Shown here: piece by piece, positions 7,917 to 16,441 of the stretch
Layout of the letters: each line of letters opens with the position of its first letter
Numbering within the stretch: position 1 is the first letter of the stretch
NCBI GenBank assembly: GCA_039027435.1
Contig: JBCCKF010000005.1
Span: forward strand, 199,320-263,319
Source of the DNA: CALBPI01 sp039027435
GTDB lineage: Bacteria > Pseudomonadota > Gammaproteobacteria > Steroidobacterales > Woeseiaceae
Length of the DNA: 64,000 nucleotides
Direction of reading: 5' to 3'
Translations under genes and position numbers: made by a program
The notes under the pieces: model-generated
Database searches by the model: none
Told to the model about the DNA's origin: nothing
Seen by the model: the letters and a program-made list of their open reading frames with translations, nothing else

Positions 7917-8931
7917 TTGGTCGGCCGATTTGGAGCAACTGATCGCAGGTGTTTCGCTCGACGAGTCACGTGCTTCCAGCTTGATGTCCGCGCTTGCCGC
8001 CGACACCCTTCCGGCGGCGCAAGCCGGCGCGATGCTCGCAGCGTTGGCTGGAAAAGGTGAAACCGCTGATGAGATCAGGGGTTTTGCGCGCGAGATGCGG
8101 GCGCGGGCGGTGCGCCCGCCACTGACAGACCGCGAAGGCGCGGTGGACTGCGTGGGTACGGGCGGCGACGGCTCAGGCAGCTTTAATCTGTCGACGGGCG
8201 CGTCACTGCTGGCCGCCGCTTGTGGCGTGCCGTTGATCAAGCACGGTAATCGTTCGGTATCGAGCAAGTCGGGCAGTGCCGATTTACTCGAGTCTCTCGG
8301 TGTCAGCCTTGGAGACACGCCGGAGGCCGCGGCGGCGCTGTACGAAGCGACGGGATTCACTTTCCTTTTCGCGCCGGTCTATCACCCCGCGATGAAGGCC
8401 GTAGTGCCGATTCGCAAGGCGATGGGTGTACGCACAGTCTTTAACATTCTGGGTCCGCTGACGAATCCCGCAGCGCCACCGTTTGGTGTGATCGGTGCTT
8501 ATTCGGAGCCGGTCGCTGAACTGATGGCGCACGCGCTCTCCGGCCTGGATATGCAGCGGGTATTCGTGGTGCATGGGCACAACGGATGGGATGAGGCGAC
8601 CCCGGTTTCCTCCTTCACACTGTTTGATGTTCGCCCCGGTGAGGTGACGCGTCACGAGCGCGCTCCGGAGGACTATGGCGTGTCGAGTTGCAAGGCGGAC
8701 GCGCTTGCAGGGGGCGACTCGGCCTTCAACGCTGACGGTTTGATGAAGGTGCTCGATGGCGCAGACAGCGGTGCGCATCGCGATGCGCTCGCGATGGGTG
8801 TCTCGTTGATGCTCGAGGTTTCCGGTCGTGTTGACGACCCGAAATCGGGAGTACGAACTGCACTGGAGTGTATCGAGCAGGGCACGGCCATGGAGTTTCT
8901 GACATCGCTGCGCGAGGCCGGTCGTGGCTGA
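7909..8931 (+). CDS. trpD: Anthranilate phosphoribosyltransferase
   Basis: Transfers phosphoribose from PRPP to anthranilate. The 340-residue protein carries the PRPP site GTGGDGSGSFNLSTG near residue 84, KHGNRSVSSKSGSADLLE near 112, and the anthranilate-site region FNILGPLTNPA near 180. I chose ATG 7909 because GGAGG at 7896-7900 is well placed for it and the family starts with a short helix; an in-frame GTG at 7894 would put the ribosome site inside the gene. It overlaps the end of trpG by 8 bp and the start of trpC by 8 bp, which implies translational coupling. Confidence 0.96.
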   Translation: MSDWSADLEQLIAGVSLDESRASSLMSALAADTLPAAQAGAMLAALAGKGETADEIRGFAREMRARAVRPPLTDREGAVDCVGTGGDGSGSFNLSTGASLLAAACGVPLIKHGNRSVSSKSGSADLLESLGVSLGDTPEAAAALYEATGFTFLFAPVYHPAMKAVVPIRKAMGVRTVFNILGPLTNPAAPPFGVIGAYSEPVAELMAHALSGLDMQRVFVVHGHNGWDEATPVSSFTLFDVRPGEVTRHERAPEDYGVSSCKADALAGGDSAFNADGLMKVLDGADSGAHRDALAMGVSLMLEVSGRVDDPKSGVRTALECIEQGTAMEFLTSLREAGRG

Positions 8932-9754
8932 TTTCCTGAACGCCATGGCCGACAGCAGTGCGGCACGATTAACGCAGGCAAGGCTCCGCCATGACGACGC
9001 GCAGATTCTGCAGTTCGCCGAGGTAGCTGCATTGCCCAAACCGCTGTCGTTGCATCGTCGGTTCAGTGTGATCGCTGAGATCAAGGCGAATTCTCCCGCG
9101 GAGGGTGCGCTCGCCACTCGCGAGCTGGATCGCGGCGCTTTGGCCACAACCTATTCAAAGCATGGGGCGAGCGCCGTTTCCGTACTGACCGAACCGGAGC
9201 GATTCGCGGGTGATCTGGAGCATCTGGCAGAGGTCGCGAGCGTTCTTGGAGACGCGTCCATTCCCGCGATGCGCAAGGACTTTCTGGTCGATCCGTATCA
9301 GGTCGCCGAGGCACGAATTGCGGGTGCAGGCGGTGTGCTGTTGATCGTTGCGATGCTCGAGGATGCGATGCTGGAGCGAATGGTCGCCATCGCCGAACAC
9401 CTGTCGCTCTTTGTCCTGATCGAGTGCTTTGATGCAGATGATCTTGAGCGCGCCGAGCGCCTGCTCGACGGTGAGACGGCCCTGAAGCATCTTCAGGCGG
9501 GACAAATAATGCTCGGCATCAACACCCGCGATCTGCGCACGTTGGAGGTCGACACGGAGCGCCTCGCGCGGCTTGCGCCTCGCCTGCCGAAGGATGTGCC
9601 CGTCATTGCGGAGAGTGGCCTGAAGGTTCCTGACGACGCGGCCAGAGTCGCCGATATGGGTTATCGCGGCGCGTTGATCGGCACCGCGCTGATGCGGTCC
9701 AATGCTCCCGGTGAGCTTTTGCGCGCGTTCGTCGACAGGGGGCGGGGGCGATGA
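8924..9754 (+). CDS. trpC: Indole-3-glycerol phosphate synthase
   Basis: Catalyses ring closure of CdRP to indole-3-glycerol phosphate. The 276-residue TIM barrel shows the family's motifs in order: FSVIAEIKANSPAEG (catalytic Lys on beta-1), SVLTEPERFAGD, PAMRKDFLVDPYQ, LLIVAMLEDAML, LGINTRDLRTLEVD and VIAESGLKVPDDA. GTG at 8924 overlaps the trpD stop; the alternative ATG 8945 would remove the N-terminal helix normal for TrpC. It is separate from trpF, unlike the fused E. coli protein. Confidence 0.96.
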   Translation: MADFLNAMADSSAARLTQARLRHDDAQILQFAEVAALPKPLSLHRRFSVIAEIKANSPAEGALATRELDRGALATTYSKHGASAVSVLTEPERFAGDLEHLAEVASVLGDASIPAMRKDFLVDPYQVAEARIAGAGGVLLIVAMLEDAMLERMVAIAEHLSLFVLIECFDADDLERAERLLDGETALKHLQAGQIMLGINTRDLRTLEVDTERLARLAPRLPKDVPVIAESGLKVPDDAARVADMGYRGALIGTALMRSNAPGELLRAFVDRGRGR

Positions 9755-10362
9755 AGGATTTCGTCAAGATCTGCGGCCTCAGAAGTGCGGACATGATCGA
9801 AGTGGCCGTCGACGCGGGTGCGAATGCTATCGGTCTTGTGTTCGCACGTTCGCCTCGCTCGGTGAGTGTCCCGGAGGCTGTCCAACTGAAAGCTGCACTC
9901 GACGGACGTGCGGCGCTGATTGCCGTTATGCGTCATCCCGCTCAACAGTTTGCCATGGAGGTCCTCGATCGGGTTGCTCCCGATTGGCTGCAGACCGATG
10001 CGGGCGACTACGCGTCGATCTCGTTGCCGGAGAATACCCGGGCGCTGCCGGTGTTCCGCGATAATGAGCGACCAGACCTTCAGACATTGCCGGATCTGTT
10101 GTTGTTTGAGGGCGGCGACAGCGGCACTGGTGAGACCGCCGACTGGTCGATGGCGCGAGGCGTCGCCAAATCACACACTATGGTGCTGGCGGGCGGGCTG
10201 TCACCGGAGAACGTGCTGGATGCGATTCGTGAGGTCGGTCCGGCGGGAGTGGATGTTTCAAGCGGTGTAGAGGTACGTCGCGGGGAGAAAGACGCCGGAG
10301 CGATCCGAGCGTTCGTGGCCGCGGCCCGAGAGGGGTTCGCAGAAATGGGTAGCCGGATATGA
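9751..10362 (+). CDS. trpF: Phosphoribosylanthranilate isomerase
   Basis: Isomerises phosphoribosylanthranilate to CdRP. A 203-residue TIM barrel with the N-terminal FVKICGLRSADM (catalytic Cys in KICG), GLVFARSPRSV, and the C-terminal LAGGLSPENV and AGVDVSSGVE phosphate-binding loops. The general-acid Asp is probably in LQTDAGDY. The ATG at 9751 overlaps the trpC TGA by 4 bp. A single-copy, free-standing trpF in the operon. Confidence 0.95.
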   Translation: MKDFVKICGLRSADMIEVAVDAGANAIGLVFARSPRSVSVPEAVQLKAALDGRAALIAVMRHPAQQFAMEVLDRVAPDWLQTDAGDYASISLPENTRALPVFRDNERPDLQTLPDLLLFEGGDSGTGETADWSMARGVAKSHTMVLAGGLSPENVLDAIREVGPAGVDVSSGVEVRRGEKDAGAIRAFVAAAREGFAEMGSRI

Positions 10363-11615
10363 GCAATATGATTGATGAATCGCAACACGCATCGCTGTTG
10401 AGTGCGCTGTTGCAAGGAGACCTGCCAGATGCGCGCGGCAGGTTCGGACCCTTCGGTGGCCGGTATGTACCGGAAACGCTGGTGCCGGCGCTTGAGCGCC
10501 TGGAAGCTGGGATCGAGCGCTGGCTGCATGACCCGGAGTTTGAGCGCGATTTCTGCCACGAGTTGCATGAGTGGGTTGGCCGCCCGACCTCAATGACGTA
10601 TGCACCCGGGCTCAGTGCCGCCTGGGGTGCTGAGGTTTATCTAAAGCGCGAGGATCTTGCCCACACCGGGGCTCACAAGATCAATAACGCCATCGGGCAG
10701 GCGCTGCTGGCCAAGCGCCTCGGTGTGCAGCGTGTGATTGCCGAAACGGGTGCCGGTCAACACGGTGTGGCGTCGGCAGCCGCTTGCGCACGTGTCGGTT
10801 TGCCTTGCCGCGTCTACATGGGCGCGGTCGATATGCAGCGCCAGGCGCCGAACGTCGATCGGATGCGACGACTGGGTGCGGAGGTGGTTGGTGTCGAATC
10901 CGGCGACAAGACGCTGCGCGCGGCGATCGACGAGGCACTGAGAGACTGGGTGTCGGACCCCAATGGCACCTACTACCTGCTGGGTTCGGCGGTTGGACCT
11001 CATCCGTACCCGTATCTCGTGCGTGAGTTGCATCGGTGCATTGGCGACGAGGCACGCGCGCAGTTCAAAAAGCGTACTGGCGGACTACCAGATGCGGTGT
11101 TTGCTTGTGTCGGAGGTGGGTCGAATGCCATCGGACTGTTCCACGCGTTCCTGGGCGACAGCGACGTCAATATTTTTGGTGTGGAAGCGGGTGGCATCGG
11201 TCATGGGCTCGGGGAGAACGCCGCGACGCTCGCCACAGGTACGCCCGGTGTGCTGCAGGGCAGCTACACGATGATCCTTCAGAACAAAGATGGTCAGGTA
11301 CAGGAGACGCAGTCGGTGTCGGCGGGACTGGACTATTCTGGCGTGGGCCCGGAGCATGCATTTCTGCAGGCAATTGGGCGCGTGAACTACGTCAGCGAAG
11401 GTGATGAGGAGGCGTTGGACGCTTTGGCGGAGTGTTGCGCCAAAGAAGGCATTCTGACGGCGCTCGAAACCGCGCATGCGTTTGCGGGAGCGCGACGCTG
11501 GGCGCGTGAGAATCCGGGTGCCACAATCCTTATCGGCAATTCCGGCAGGGGCGACAAGGACATGCCGACCCTGATTCAATATCCCGTAGAGGACCGTACA
11601 CATGCAACCACATGA
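10359..11615 (+). CDS. trpB: Tryptophan synthase beta chain
   Basis: PLP enzyme that condenses indole with serine to give tryptophan, working as an alpha2beta2 complex with TrpA. The 418-residue sequence has GRFGPFGGRYVPETL near residue 27, the PLP lysine in EDLAHTGAHKINNA near 106, AETGAGQHGVA, and the PLP-phosphate loop CVGGGSNAIG near 252. The C-terminal NSGRGDKDM is also typical. It is the standard TrpB1 type. The N-terminal extension of about 25 residues before the conserved start is a little longer than usual. Its start overlaps the trpF stop by 4 bp; trpA begins 14 bp before its end. Confidence 0.97.
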   Translation: MSNMIDESQHASLLSALLQGDLPDARGRFGPFGGRYVPETLVPALERLEAGIERWLHDPEFERDFCHELHEWVGRPTSMTYAPGLSAAWGAEVYLKREDLAHTGAHKINNAIGQALLAKRLGVQRVIAETGAGQHGVASAAACARVGLPCRVYMGAVDMQRQAPNVDRMRRLGAEVVGVESGDKTLRAAIDEALRDWVSDPNGTYYLLGSAVGPHPYPYLVRELHRCIGDEARAQFKKRTGGLPDAVFACVGGGSNAIGLFHAFLGDSDVNIFGVEAGGIGHGLGENAATLATGTPGVLQGSYTMILQNKDGQVQETQSVSAGLDYSGVGPEHAFLQAIGRVNYVSEGDEEALDALAECCAKEGILTALETAHAFAGARRWARENPGATILIGNSGRGDKDMPTLIQYPVEDRTHATT

Positions 11616-12372
11616 ACGTATCACCGAATCTATTCGCGCTGCGGCCGATGGGGCGCTCGTGCCGTTCGTCACCGCCGGTTTCCCAACGAAACAGTCTTTT
11701 CGGGAAACCCTGGATACGATCGCTCCCTACGCCGATGTGATCGAGATCGGTGTACCGTTTTCGGACCCGATGGCCGATGGCATGACGATTCAGCGCACCA
11801 GCTTCAAGGCGATTGAGAATGGTGTGACGTTGCACTGGATCATCGAGGAGCTGCGTGAGCATCACGAGCGAGTGGGCAAACCGTTCGTGTTGATGTCCTA
11901 TCTAAATCCGATGTTGGCTTACGGGCTCGAAGCACTGGCGCGCGACGCCGCTGCCGCCGGCGTATGCGGTTTCATCGTACCGGATATGCCCTACGAAGAA
12001 TCCGACGGACTGCGTGCTGCTCTGGAGGCGGAAGGTCTCGGTCTCGTGCAGCTCGTCACCCCGGCTACGCCACCAGAGCGTCTGCGCATGCTGTGCGAGG
12101 CGAGCCGCGGCTTCGTCTATGCCGTCACGGTCACCGGGATTACAGGCGGTGGGGGTACCAGCGGCTTCAGTGCTGAGACCGAGCGTTATCTGGCTGCAGT
12201 TCGTGAAGCCTCAAACCTGCCGGTCTGTGCTGGCTTCGGTGTGCGCAGACGAGAGGATGTGGAACAGGTCGGGGCGCATGCTGATGGTGCGATCGTCGGC
12301 TCAGCATTGCTCGAGGTGCTGGAGCGCGGTGAGAGTCCGGGCGAGTTTTTGAGCGTATTGCGAGGCTCGTGA
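11602..12372 (+). CDS. trpA: Tryptophan synthase alpha chain
   Basis: Cleaves indole-3-glycerol phosphate to indole and glyceraldehyde 3-phosphate. A 256-residue TIM barrel with LVPFVTAGFP near residue 20, VIEIGVPFSDPMADG (catalytic Glu about residue 48 and Asp about 59), FVLMSYLNPMLAYG, GFIVPDMPYEE, and GITGGGGTSGF. It overlaps trpB by 14 bp and its TGA overlaps the GTG of the next gene. Last enzyme of the pathway and the last classical gene of the operon. Confidence 0.97.
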   Translation: MQPHERITESIRAAADGALVPFVTAGFPTKQSFRETLDTIAPYADVIEIGVPFSDPMADGMTIQRTSFKAIENGVTLHWIIEELREHHERVGKPFVLMSYLNPMLAYGLEALARDAAAAGVCGFIVPDMPYEESDGLRAALEAEGLGLVQLVTPATPPERLRMLCEASRGFVYAVTVTGITGGGGTSGFSAETERYLAAVREASNLPVCAGFGVRRREDVEQVGAHADGAIVGSALLEVLERGESPGEFLSVLRGS

Positions 12373-12698
12373 GCAAGAAGAAGGTCTTCACCGCCGATAC
12401 GCTGGTCACGGTTGCCCATTTCGCCAACGTGCTCGCGACAGAGGGCATTGAAACCGAGATTCGCAATGCCAATCTGGGCGGTGCCCTAGGTGAAGTTCCT
12501 TTCACGGAAGTTTGGCCTCAGTTGTGGGTCAAACACGCGCTGGACGCGCCGCGAGCCCGCGAAATCATTGAAGAAATTCGTTCCGAGCCCGAGCCGGTGG
12601 GCGAGCCCTGGGTCTGCAAGGCCTGTGGTACGCGCAATGAGTATCAGTTCGCAGTCTGCTGGAATTGTGGCTGGGCGGACTCGGAAACACCGCTTTAG
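12369..12698 (+). CDS. DUF2007-domain protein with C-terminal zinc ribbon
   Basis: A 109-residue protein starting with GTG at 12369, overlapping the trpA stop by 4 bp, so it is co-translated with the trp operon. Residues 5-70 look like a DUF2007 'putative signal-transducing' domain (VAHFANVLATEGIETEI, LWVKHALDAPRAREII). Residues 78-98 form a four-cysteine zinc ribbon, CKACGTRNEY followed by CWNCG. No function is established for this family. The tight coupling to trpA suggests shared expression but not necessarily a role in tryptophan synthesis. Confidence 0.85.
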   Translation: MSKKKVFTADTLVTVAHFANVLATEGIETEIRNANLGGALGEVPFTEVWPQLWVKHALDAPRAREIIEEIRSEPEPVGEPWVCKACGTRNEYQFAVCWNCGWADSETPL

Positions 12699-12711
12699 CG
12701 GGATTTTGGCG

Positions 12712-12717
12712 TACAAT
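12712..12717 (+). promoter_or_regulatory. -10-like element TACAAT upstream of panD
   Basis: TACAAT at 12712-12717 is one mismatch from the -10 consensus. No convincing -35 lies 16-18 bp upstream, so it would be a weak or activator-dependent promoter. Transcription would start near 12724, just before the hairpin at 12731-12757. panD could equally be read from the trp operon. Confidence 0.35.
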
Positions 12718-12730
12718 AGCGGGCTGCACA

Positions 12731-12757
12731 GGTGGCCTCGATATCTCGGGGACCACC
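12731..12757 (+). promoter_or_regulatory. Stable hairpin in the panD 5' leader
   Basis: GGTGG (12731-12735) pairs with CCACC (12753-12757). The inner arms 12736-12741 and 12746-12751 add six more pairs including one T-G, leaving only a bulged A at 12752 and a 4-nt loop. There is no following T run, so it is not a simple terminator. It lies 13 nt before the AGGAG ribosome site of panD (12771-12775) and could affect translation or message stability. Confidence 0.5.
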
Positions 12758-12782
12758 GGAATTTGCGCTCAGGAGTACCGCC

Positions 12783-13148
12783 TTGCGCTGGGTAATGCGA
12801 TCCAAAATTCATAAGGCCAGGGTCACCGAGGCCGACGTCAACTATGTCGGCAGCATCACGATCGATCGTGCGCTGATCGAGAGAGTGGGGTTGTGGGAGA
12901 ACGAGAAAGTCCTCGTTGTCTCCAACACATCCGGAGCTCGTCTCGAGACCTACGTCATCGCGGGGGAACGCGATTCAGGCGTGATCTGCATGAACGGGGC
13001 TGCCGCCCATCTGATCAGTGAAGGTGAGGAGCTCATCATCATCGCTTTCGAGCTCACCGATCGACCTCTGGATCCTTGCGCGATCCTCGTGGACGAGCGT
13101 AATCGGTTTGTCCGCTACCTCACGGAGACGCCGGCTACCGAGCCCTGA
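12783..13148 (+). CDS. panD: Aspartate 1-decarboxylase (pyruvoyl proenzyme)
   Basis: Decarboxylates aspartate to beta-alanine for pantothenate and coenzyme A. The 121-residue proenzyme shows KSKIH-like RSKIHKARVTEADV, the self-cleavage site YVGSITID (cleavage between Gly and Ser, giving the pyruvoyl group), and the conserved NGAAAHLI. I chose the TTG at 12783 because AGGAG at 12771-12775 is 7 nt away and the extra MRWV residues match the normal N-terminus; ATG 12795 is too far from the ribosome site. Not usually found with trp genes. It ends 5 bp from the convergent HD gene. Confidence 0.95.
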   Translation: MRWVMRSKIHKARVTEADVNYVGSITIDRALIERVGLWENEKVLVVSNTSGARLETYVIAGERDSGVICMNGAAAHLISEGEELIIIAFELTDRPLDPCAILVDERNRFVRYLTETPATEP

Positions 13149-13153
13149 TCGGT

Positions 13154-14263
13154 TCAGGCGACGACCTGGTTCGGCGCCGAGCCTTCCTTGAAGGCGCGGC
13201 GAAGCTCCGCAACCATGATGCGGACACTTTCCGAGATGTCCGGAGCCGCTACATAAACGGGTGGCTCGCGACGCAGACCCGCCCAGTTCTCCGTGTTGAT
13301 CACGAACTGCAGATAACGAATGTTGCGGTTGATTGCCTCGATGTAGGGATTGCGCCCGTCGAATACGGGTTCAATAAACCGGTACGTGCGTTCGAATTCT
13401 TCGTCGAGTCGGTGGCGAGCACCTTTCTGGAAAAATTCGGGTGTCTTTCGCAAGAGATCTTCACCCGATTCGTACTGCATGACTGACTCACCGGCATCGT
13501 TAACCGACATTGCCACGCCACCGATCACGAACTCGTGGAAGAGCCGGTCTCGACACTTCTCGAGATAGCAGCGGTCCGCCATCTGCGCGAGTAAATCTCC
13601 GGTACCGATCATGTAACCGACCCGAGTGTCTCGCGGATCGTCCATCGTAAGGTTGTGCAGATCAATCTCATAGCCGGTGAAGTGCACCAGCTGTGCCGCA
13701 AGGTCTGCGCAGTGACCAAGGCCGATGCGCTCAAGGTAGTCTCGCAGAAATTCACCGCTCCGCGTGACGTGCACTCGAGTAAAGACAGCACCGTTGGCGA
13801 TCGTACCGTCGCGCGATTGGTGTCGGATGTAGCCGGCGTCATGAAACATCGCGATGATGATGGCGAGTTCAGCGCGCGCTGGTCCCAGTCGATCGGCTTC
13901 CTTCACGGTACGCTCATGGCCCGCGATAAGGCGTGCGACCGCTAAGGTCATGTCCAGAGTATGTTGAACGTCGTGGTAGGTCGTGTCGCAACCGTGATAG
14001 CCCGGGTAACGCCCCGCGAACAGTCGTTCGAAGTCGTGAAACGCCAACCATATTCGGTCGTAGGCGGCGTGTGGGAACGTGTCGTAAAACAAGGACTCAA
14101 CGGCGTCTCGCACCGATGTCATGCTCGAGACATCGACGCGGTCGGTGACATCAAAGTTGTTGCGCCGATCACGCAGAGATTGTGAGTGCGTCTGTTGTGC
14201 CTGCACGCGCCCTGAATCCACCCCACCTAGTTCGGCCAAGCATACGTGAAACGATGGGGACAA
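13154..14263 (-). CDS. HD-domain metal-dependent phosphohydrolase
   Basis: A cytoplasmic HD-superfamily protein of up to 369 residues. Metal-binding motifs are visible: an initial YHDVQHTLDM near residue 97, the HD pair in AMFHDAGYIRH near 140, and a later VHFTGYEIDLHNL. These suggest phosphodiesterase or phosphatase activity on a nucleotide, but the substrate is unknown. The long frame begins at 14263; the first 47 residues are less conserved-looking and ATG 14122 (MTSVRDAVESLFYD) is a good alternative start. Convergent with panD and 61 bp downstream of the prlC stop, behind its terminator. Confidence 0.82.
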   Translation of the reverse strand: MSPSFHVCLAELGGVDSGRVQAQQTHSQSLRDRRNNFDVTDRVDVSSMTSVRDAVESLFYDTFPHAAYDRIWLAFHDFERLFAGRYPGYHGCDTTYHDVQHTLDMTLAVARLIAGHERTVKEADRLGPARAELAIIIAMFHDAGYIRHQSRDGTIANGAVFTRVHVTRSGEFLRDYLERIGLGHCADLAAQLVHFTGYEIDLHNLTMDDPRDTRVGYMIGTGDLLAQMADRCYLEKCRDRLFHEFVIGGVAMSVNDAGESVMQYESGEDLLRKTPEFFQKGARHRLDEEFERTYRFIEPVFDGRNPYIEAINRNIRYLQFVINTENWAGLRREPPVYVAAPDISESVRIMVAELRRAFKEGSAPNQVVA

Positions 14264-14300
14264 GTTAGGCCCGATATGACGTAACGACGATATTTGGGCG

Positions 14301-14319
14301 AATAAAGACGAAAGTCGTC
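14301..14319 (-). terminator. Rho-independent terminator of prlC
   Basis: On the minus strand GACGA-CTT-TCGTC (14319-14307) is followed by TTTATT (14306-14301). It begins 6 bp after the prlC stop codon. The stem is only 5 bp, so strength is uncertain. Confidence 0.55.
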
Positions 14320-14324
14320 AGTTC

Positions 14325-16346
14325 TCAAGCAGCGAGGATGCCGTCGCGTTCCAGTAATGCGTCGATACGCGCGGTTCGTCCCCTGAAATCGGTGAAGGCT
14401 TCGCCGATATCGCGGCTGCCACCGATCTCAAGAATTTTTTGTCGGAAGCGTTTCGCAGTGTCGAGATCGAAAACGTTGCCGACTTCCTCGAATGCGGAAA
14501 ACGCGTCGGCGGCGAGTACCTCCGCCCATTTGTAGCTGTAATACCCAGCGGCATACCCTCCCGCAAAAATATGCGAGAAACCGTTTTCGAATCGATTCCA
14601 CGTCGGTGGTTCGATCAGCGTCGTGCGCGCTCTGGTCTCTGCCAGGACTGACTCCAAAACACCCGGCTCTGCAGCGTCATTGCGCGCATGCAGGTCGAAG
14701 TCGAACAGCGCAAATTCGAGCTGACGTAACATCTGCAGCCCCGCCCCGCAGTTGCGTGCCGCGTACAGACGGTCGTATAGCGCTTTGGGTAATGGATCGC
14801 CTGAGTCGACATGCGCGCTGCATGCCTTCAGGACGTCGTAATGCCAGGCGTAGTGTTCGAAGAACTGGCTCGGAAGCTCGACCGCGTCCCACGGCACACC
14901 ATTGATTCCGGCGATGCTCGGATAGGCGACCCGCGTCAGCAGGTGGTGCAGCATGTGTCCAAATTCGTGGAATAGGGTAACGATTTCCTGGTGAGCCAGT
15001 TGTGCTTCCTGATCGCCGTCGCCCGTCGTGAAATTACAAACCAGATACCCGACTGGCAGCGACCGCGAATCGGGCAGCGCCTTGTGGACAACGCACTCAT
15101 CAATCCATGCGCCACCGCGTTTGCCGGTGCGAGCGTACAAATCCATGTAGAACCCACCGATCGTTTTGTCTTCCTGGTCCAGCACATGAATGAACGCGAC
15201 ATCTTCGTGCCAGGCGACCACATCATCCGCAGCCCGGAAACGCAGACCAAACAGACGACCAGCCAGTTCGAACAATCCCTCGAGAACTGCCGGCGCTTGA
15301 AAATAGGGTCGCAGCAACTCGTCAGAGATGGCGAAATCGCGGTTGCGTAGTTGCTCGAGCAAAAAGGTCGTATCCCAGGCTTCGAGTTTGTGCCCAGCAA
15401 GCGACTCGAGTTCTTCACGTTCACGTTCGGCACTTGCCAGGCTGCGCTCAGCAAGATCGTTCAGGAACGACAAAACCTCTTCGACGGAGTTGGCCATCTT
15501 TGGCGCCAGTGACATTTCGGCGTAGTTACCGAACCCGAGCAGCTCCGCCATCTGTTGTCGCGTGGTCAGAATCTCGGTGATCAATGGGCCGTTATCCCAT
15601 TGCTTGTCATGTTGTCCGGATGTGCTGGCCCGCGTCATCCAGGCTTCGTAGAAACGCTGCCTTGTGTCTCTGTGTTCACAATGCGTTATGACTGCCTGGT
15701 AGGTCGGTTGGGTGAGCGAAAACAGCCAGCCCTCGACGCCAGCGGCCAGAGCCGCGGCGCGCGCGCTCCGAAGCACCGTCTCCGGCATTCCCGACACTGC
15801 ATCAGCATTCTCGGTGTGCCATGACCAGGCGTCCGTGCACTGCTGTAGACGGTTAGAAAACTCCGCTTGTGTTTTCGACAATTGCTGGGTCAATTCGACG
15901 AATCGCACTTTATCGTCTGCGTTGAGTGCGACCCCCGCCAGGCGGAAGTCGCGCAGCATCTTGTGAATGAGTTCCTGCGCCGAGGTATCCAGGGACTGCG
16001 CGCTAGATGATTCGAGCCTGACCAGAGCCGCATAAACTGTCTCGTCCTGGCCGAGCTCCGTGGCGAAGCGCGTGATTTGCGCGAGTGCTTCGACGTAGGC
16101 AGTCTGAAAATCGGGGTCGCTCTGCACCATATTCAGGTGTGAAAACGGCGACCAACAGCGCCCGAGATCATGGCGAATTTCTTCAAGCCCGTAGACGAGA
16201 TTCTCGAACCCATGAGGCGCTTCACGGATAACGTCGAGACGTTGGCGGAGCGTGTCGAGCAGGGCAGGCACTTCGCGGCGGATCGAATCTGCCGAGATGT
16301 TCGAAAAATCAGGTAGTTCAAAAATCTCGTTAGACGACTGGGTCAT
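14325..16346 (-). CDS. prlC: Oligopeptidase A (M3 zinc metallopeptidase)
   Basis: Cytoplasmic thimet-type oligopeptidase that degrades short peptides, including cleaved signal peptides in E. coli. The start ATG at 16346 gives 673 residues, the usual length; the frame is open further upstream but that part overlaps gor and lacks family similarity. The zinc site HEFGHMLHHLL lies near residue 460. Further M3 landmarks are GGFYMDLYAR, GKRGGAWID, LPSQFFEHYAW and the C-terminal FAGGYAAGYYSYKWAEVLAADAF region. Divergent from gor with 95 bp between starts, a pairing seen in several gammaproteobacteria. Confidence 0.95.
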   Translation of the reverse strand: MTQSSNEIFELPDFSNISADSIRREVPALLDTLRQRLDVIREAPHGFENLVYGLEEIRHDLGRCWSPFSHLNMVQSDPDFQTAYVEALAQITRFATELGQDETVYAALVRLESSSAQSLDTSAQELIHKMLRDFRLAGVALNADDKVRFVELTQQLSKTQAEFSNRLQQCTDAWSWHTENADAVSGMPETVLRSARAAALAAGVEGWLFSLTQPTYQAVITHCEHRDTRQRFYEAWMTRASTSGQHDKQWDNGPLITEILTTRQQMAELLGFGNYAEMSLAPKMANSVEEVLSFLNDLAERSLASAEREREELESLAGHKLEAWDTTFLLEQLRNRDFAISDELLRPYFQAPAVLEGLFELAGRLFGLRFRAADDVVAWHEDVAFIHVLDQEDKTIGGFYMDLYARTGKRGGAWIDECVVHKALPDSRSLPVGYLVCNFTTGDGDQEAQLAHQEIVTLFHEFGHMLHHLLTRVAYPSIAGINGVPWDAVELPSQFFEHYAWHYDVLKACSAHVDSGDPLPKALYDRLYAARNCGAGLQMLRQLEFALFDFDLHARNDAAEPGVLESVLAETRARTTLIEPPTWNRFENGFSHIFAGGYAAGYYSYKWAEVLAADAFSAFEEVGNVFDLDTAKRFRQKILEIGGSRDIGEAFTDFRGRTARIDALLERDGILAA

Positions 16347-16441
16347 GCTAAATCCGCAAGTGTGGTCGAAGGCCTCTGTGCCGCTGTGCGCCAGAAGTGT
16401 AGCATGCGCACGGATGAGGAATTGACGTTGGGAAGTGAGCG

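Noticed and set aside
12690..12706. CCGC-TTTA-GCGG followed by GATTTT after the DUF2007 gene as a terminator
   Set aside because: Only a 4-bp stem overlapping the stop codon and a broken T run; too weak to call.
13144..13158. CCTGA/TCAGG hairpin between panD and the HD gene as a bidirectional terminator
   Set aside because: Five-bp stem spanning both stop codons without A or T tracts.
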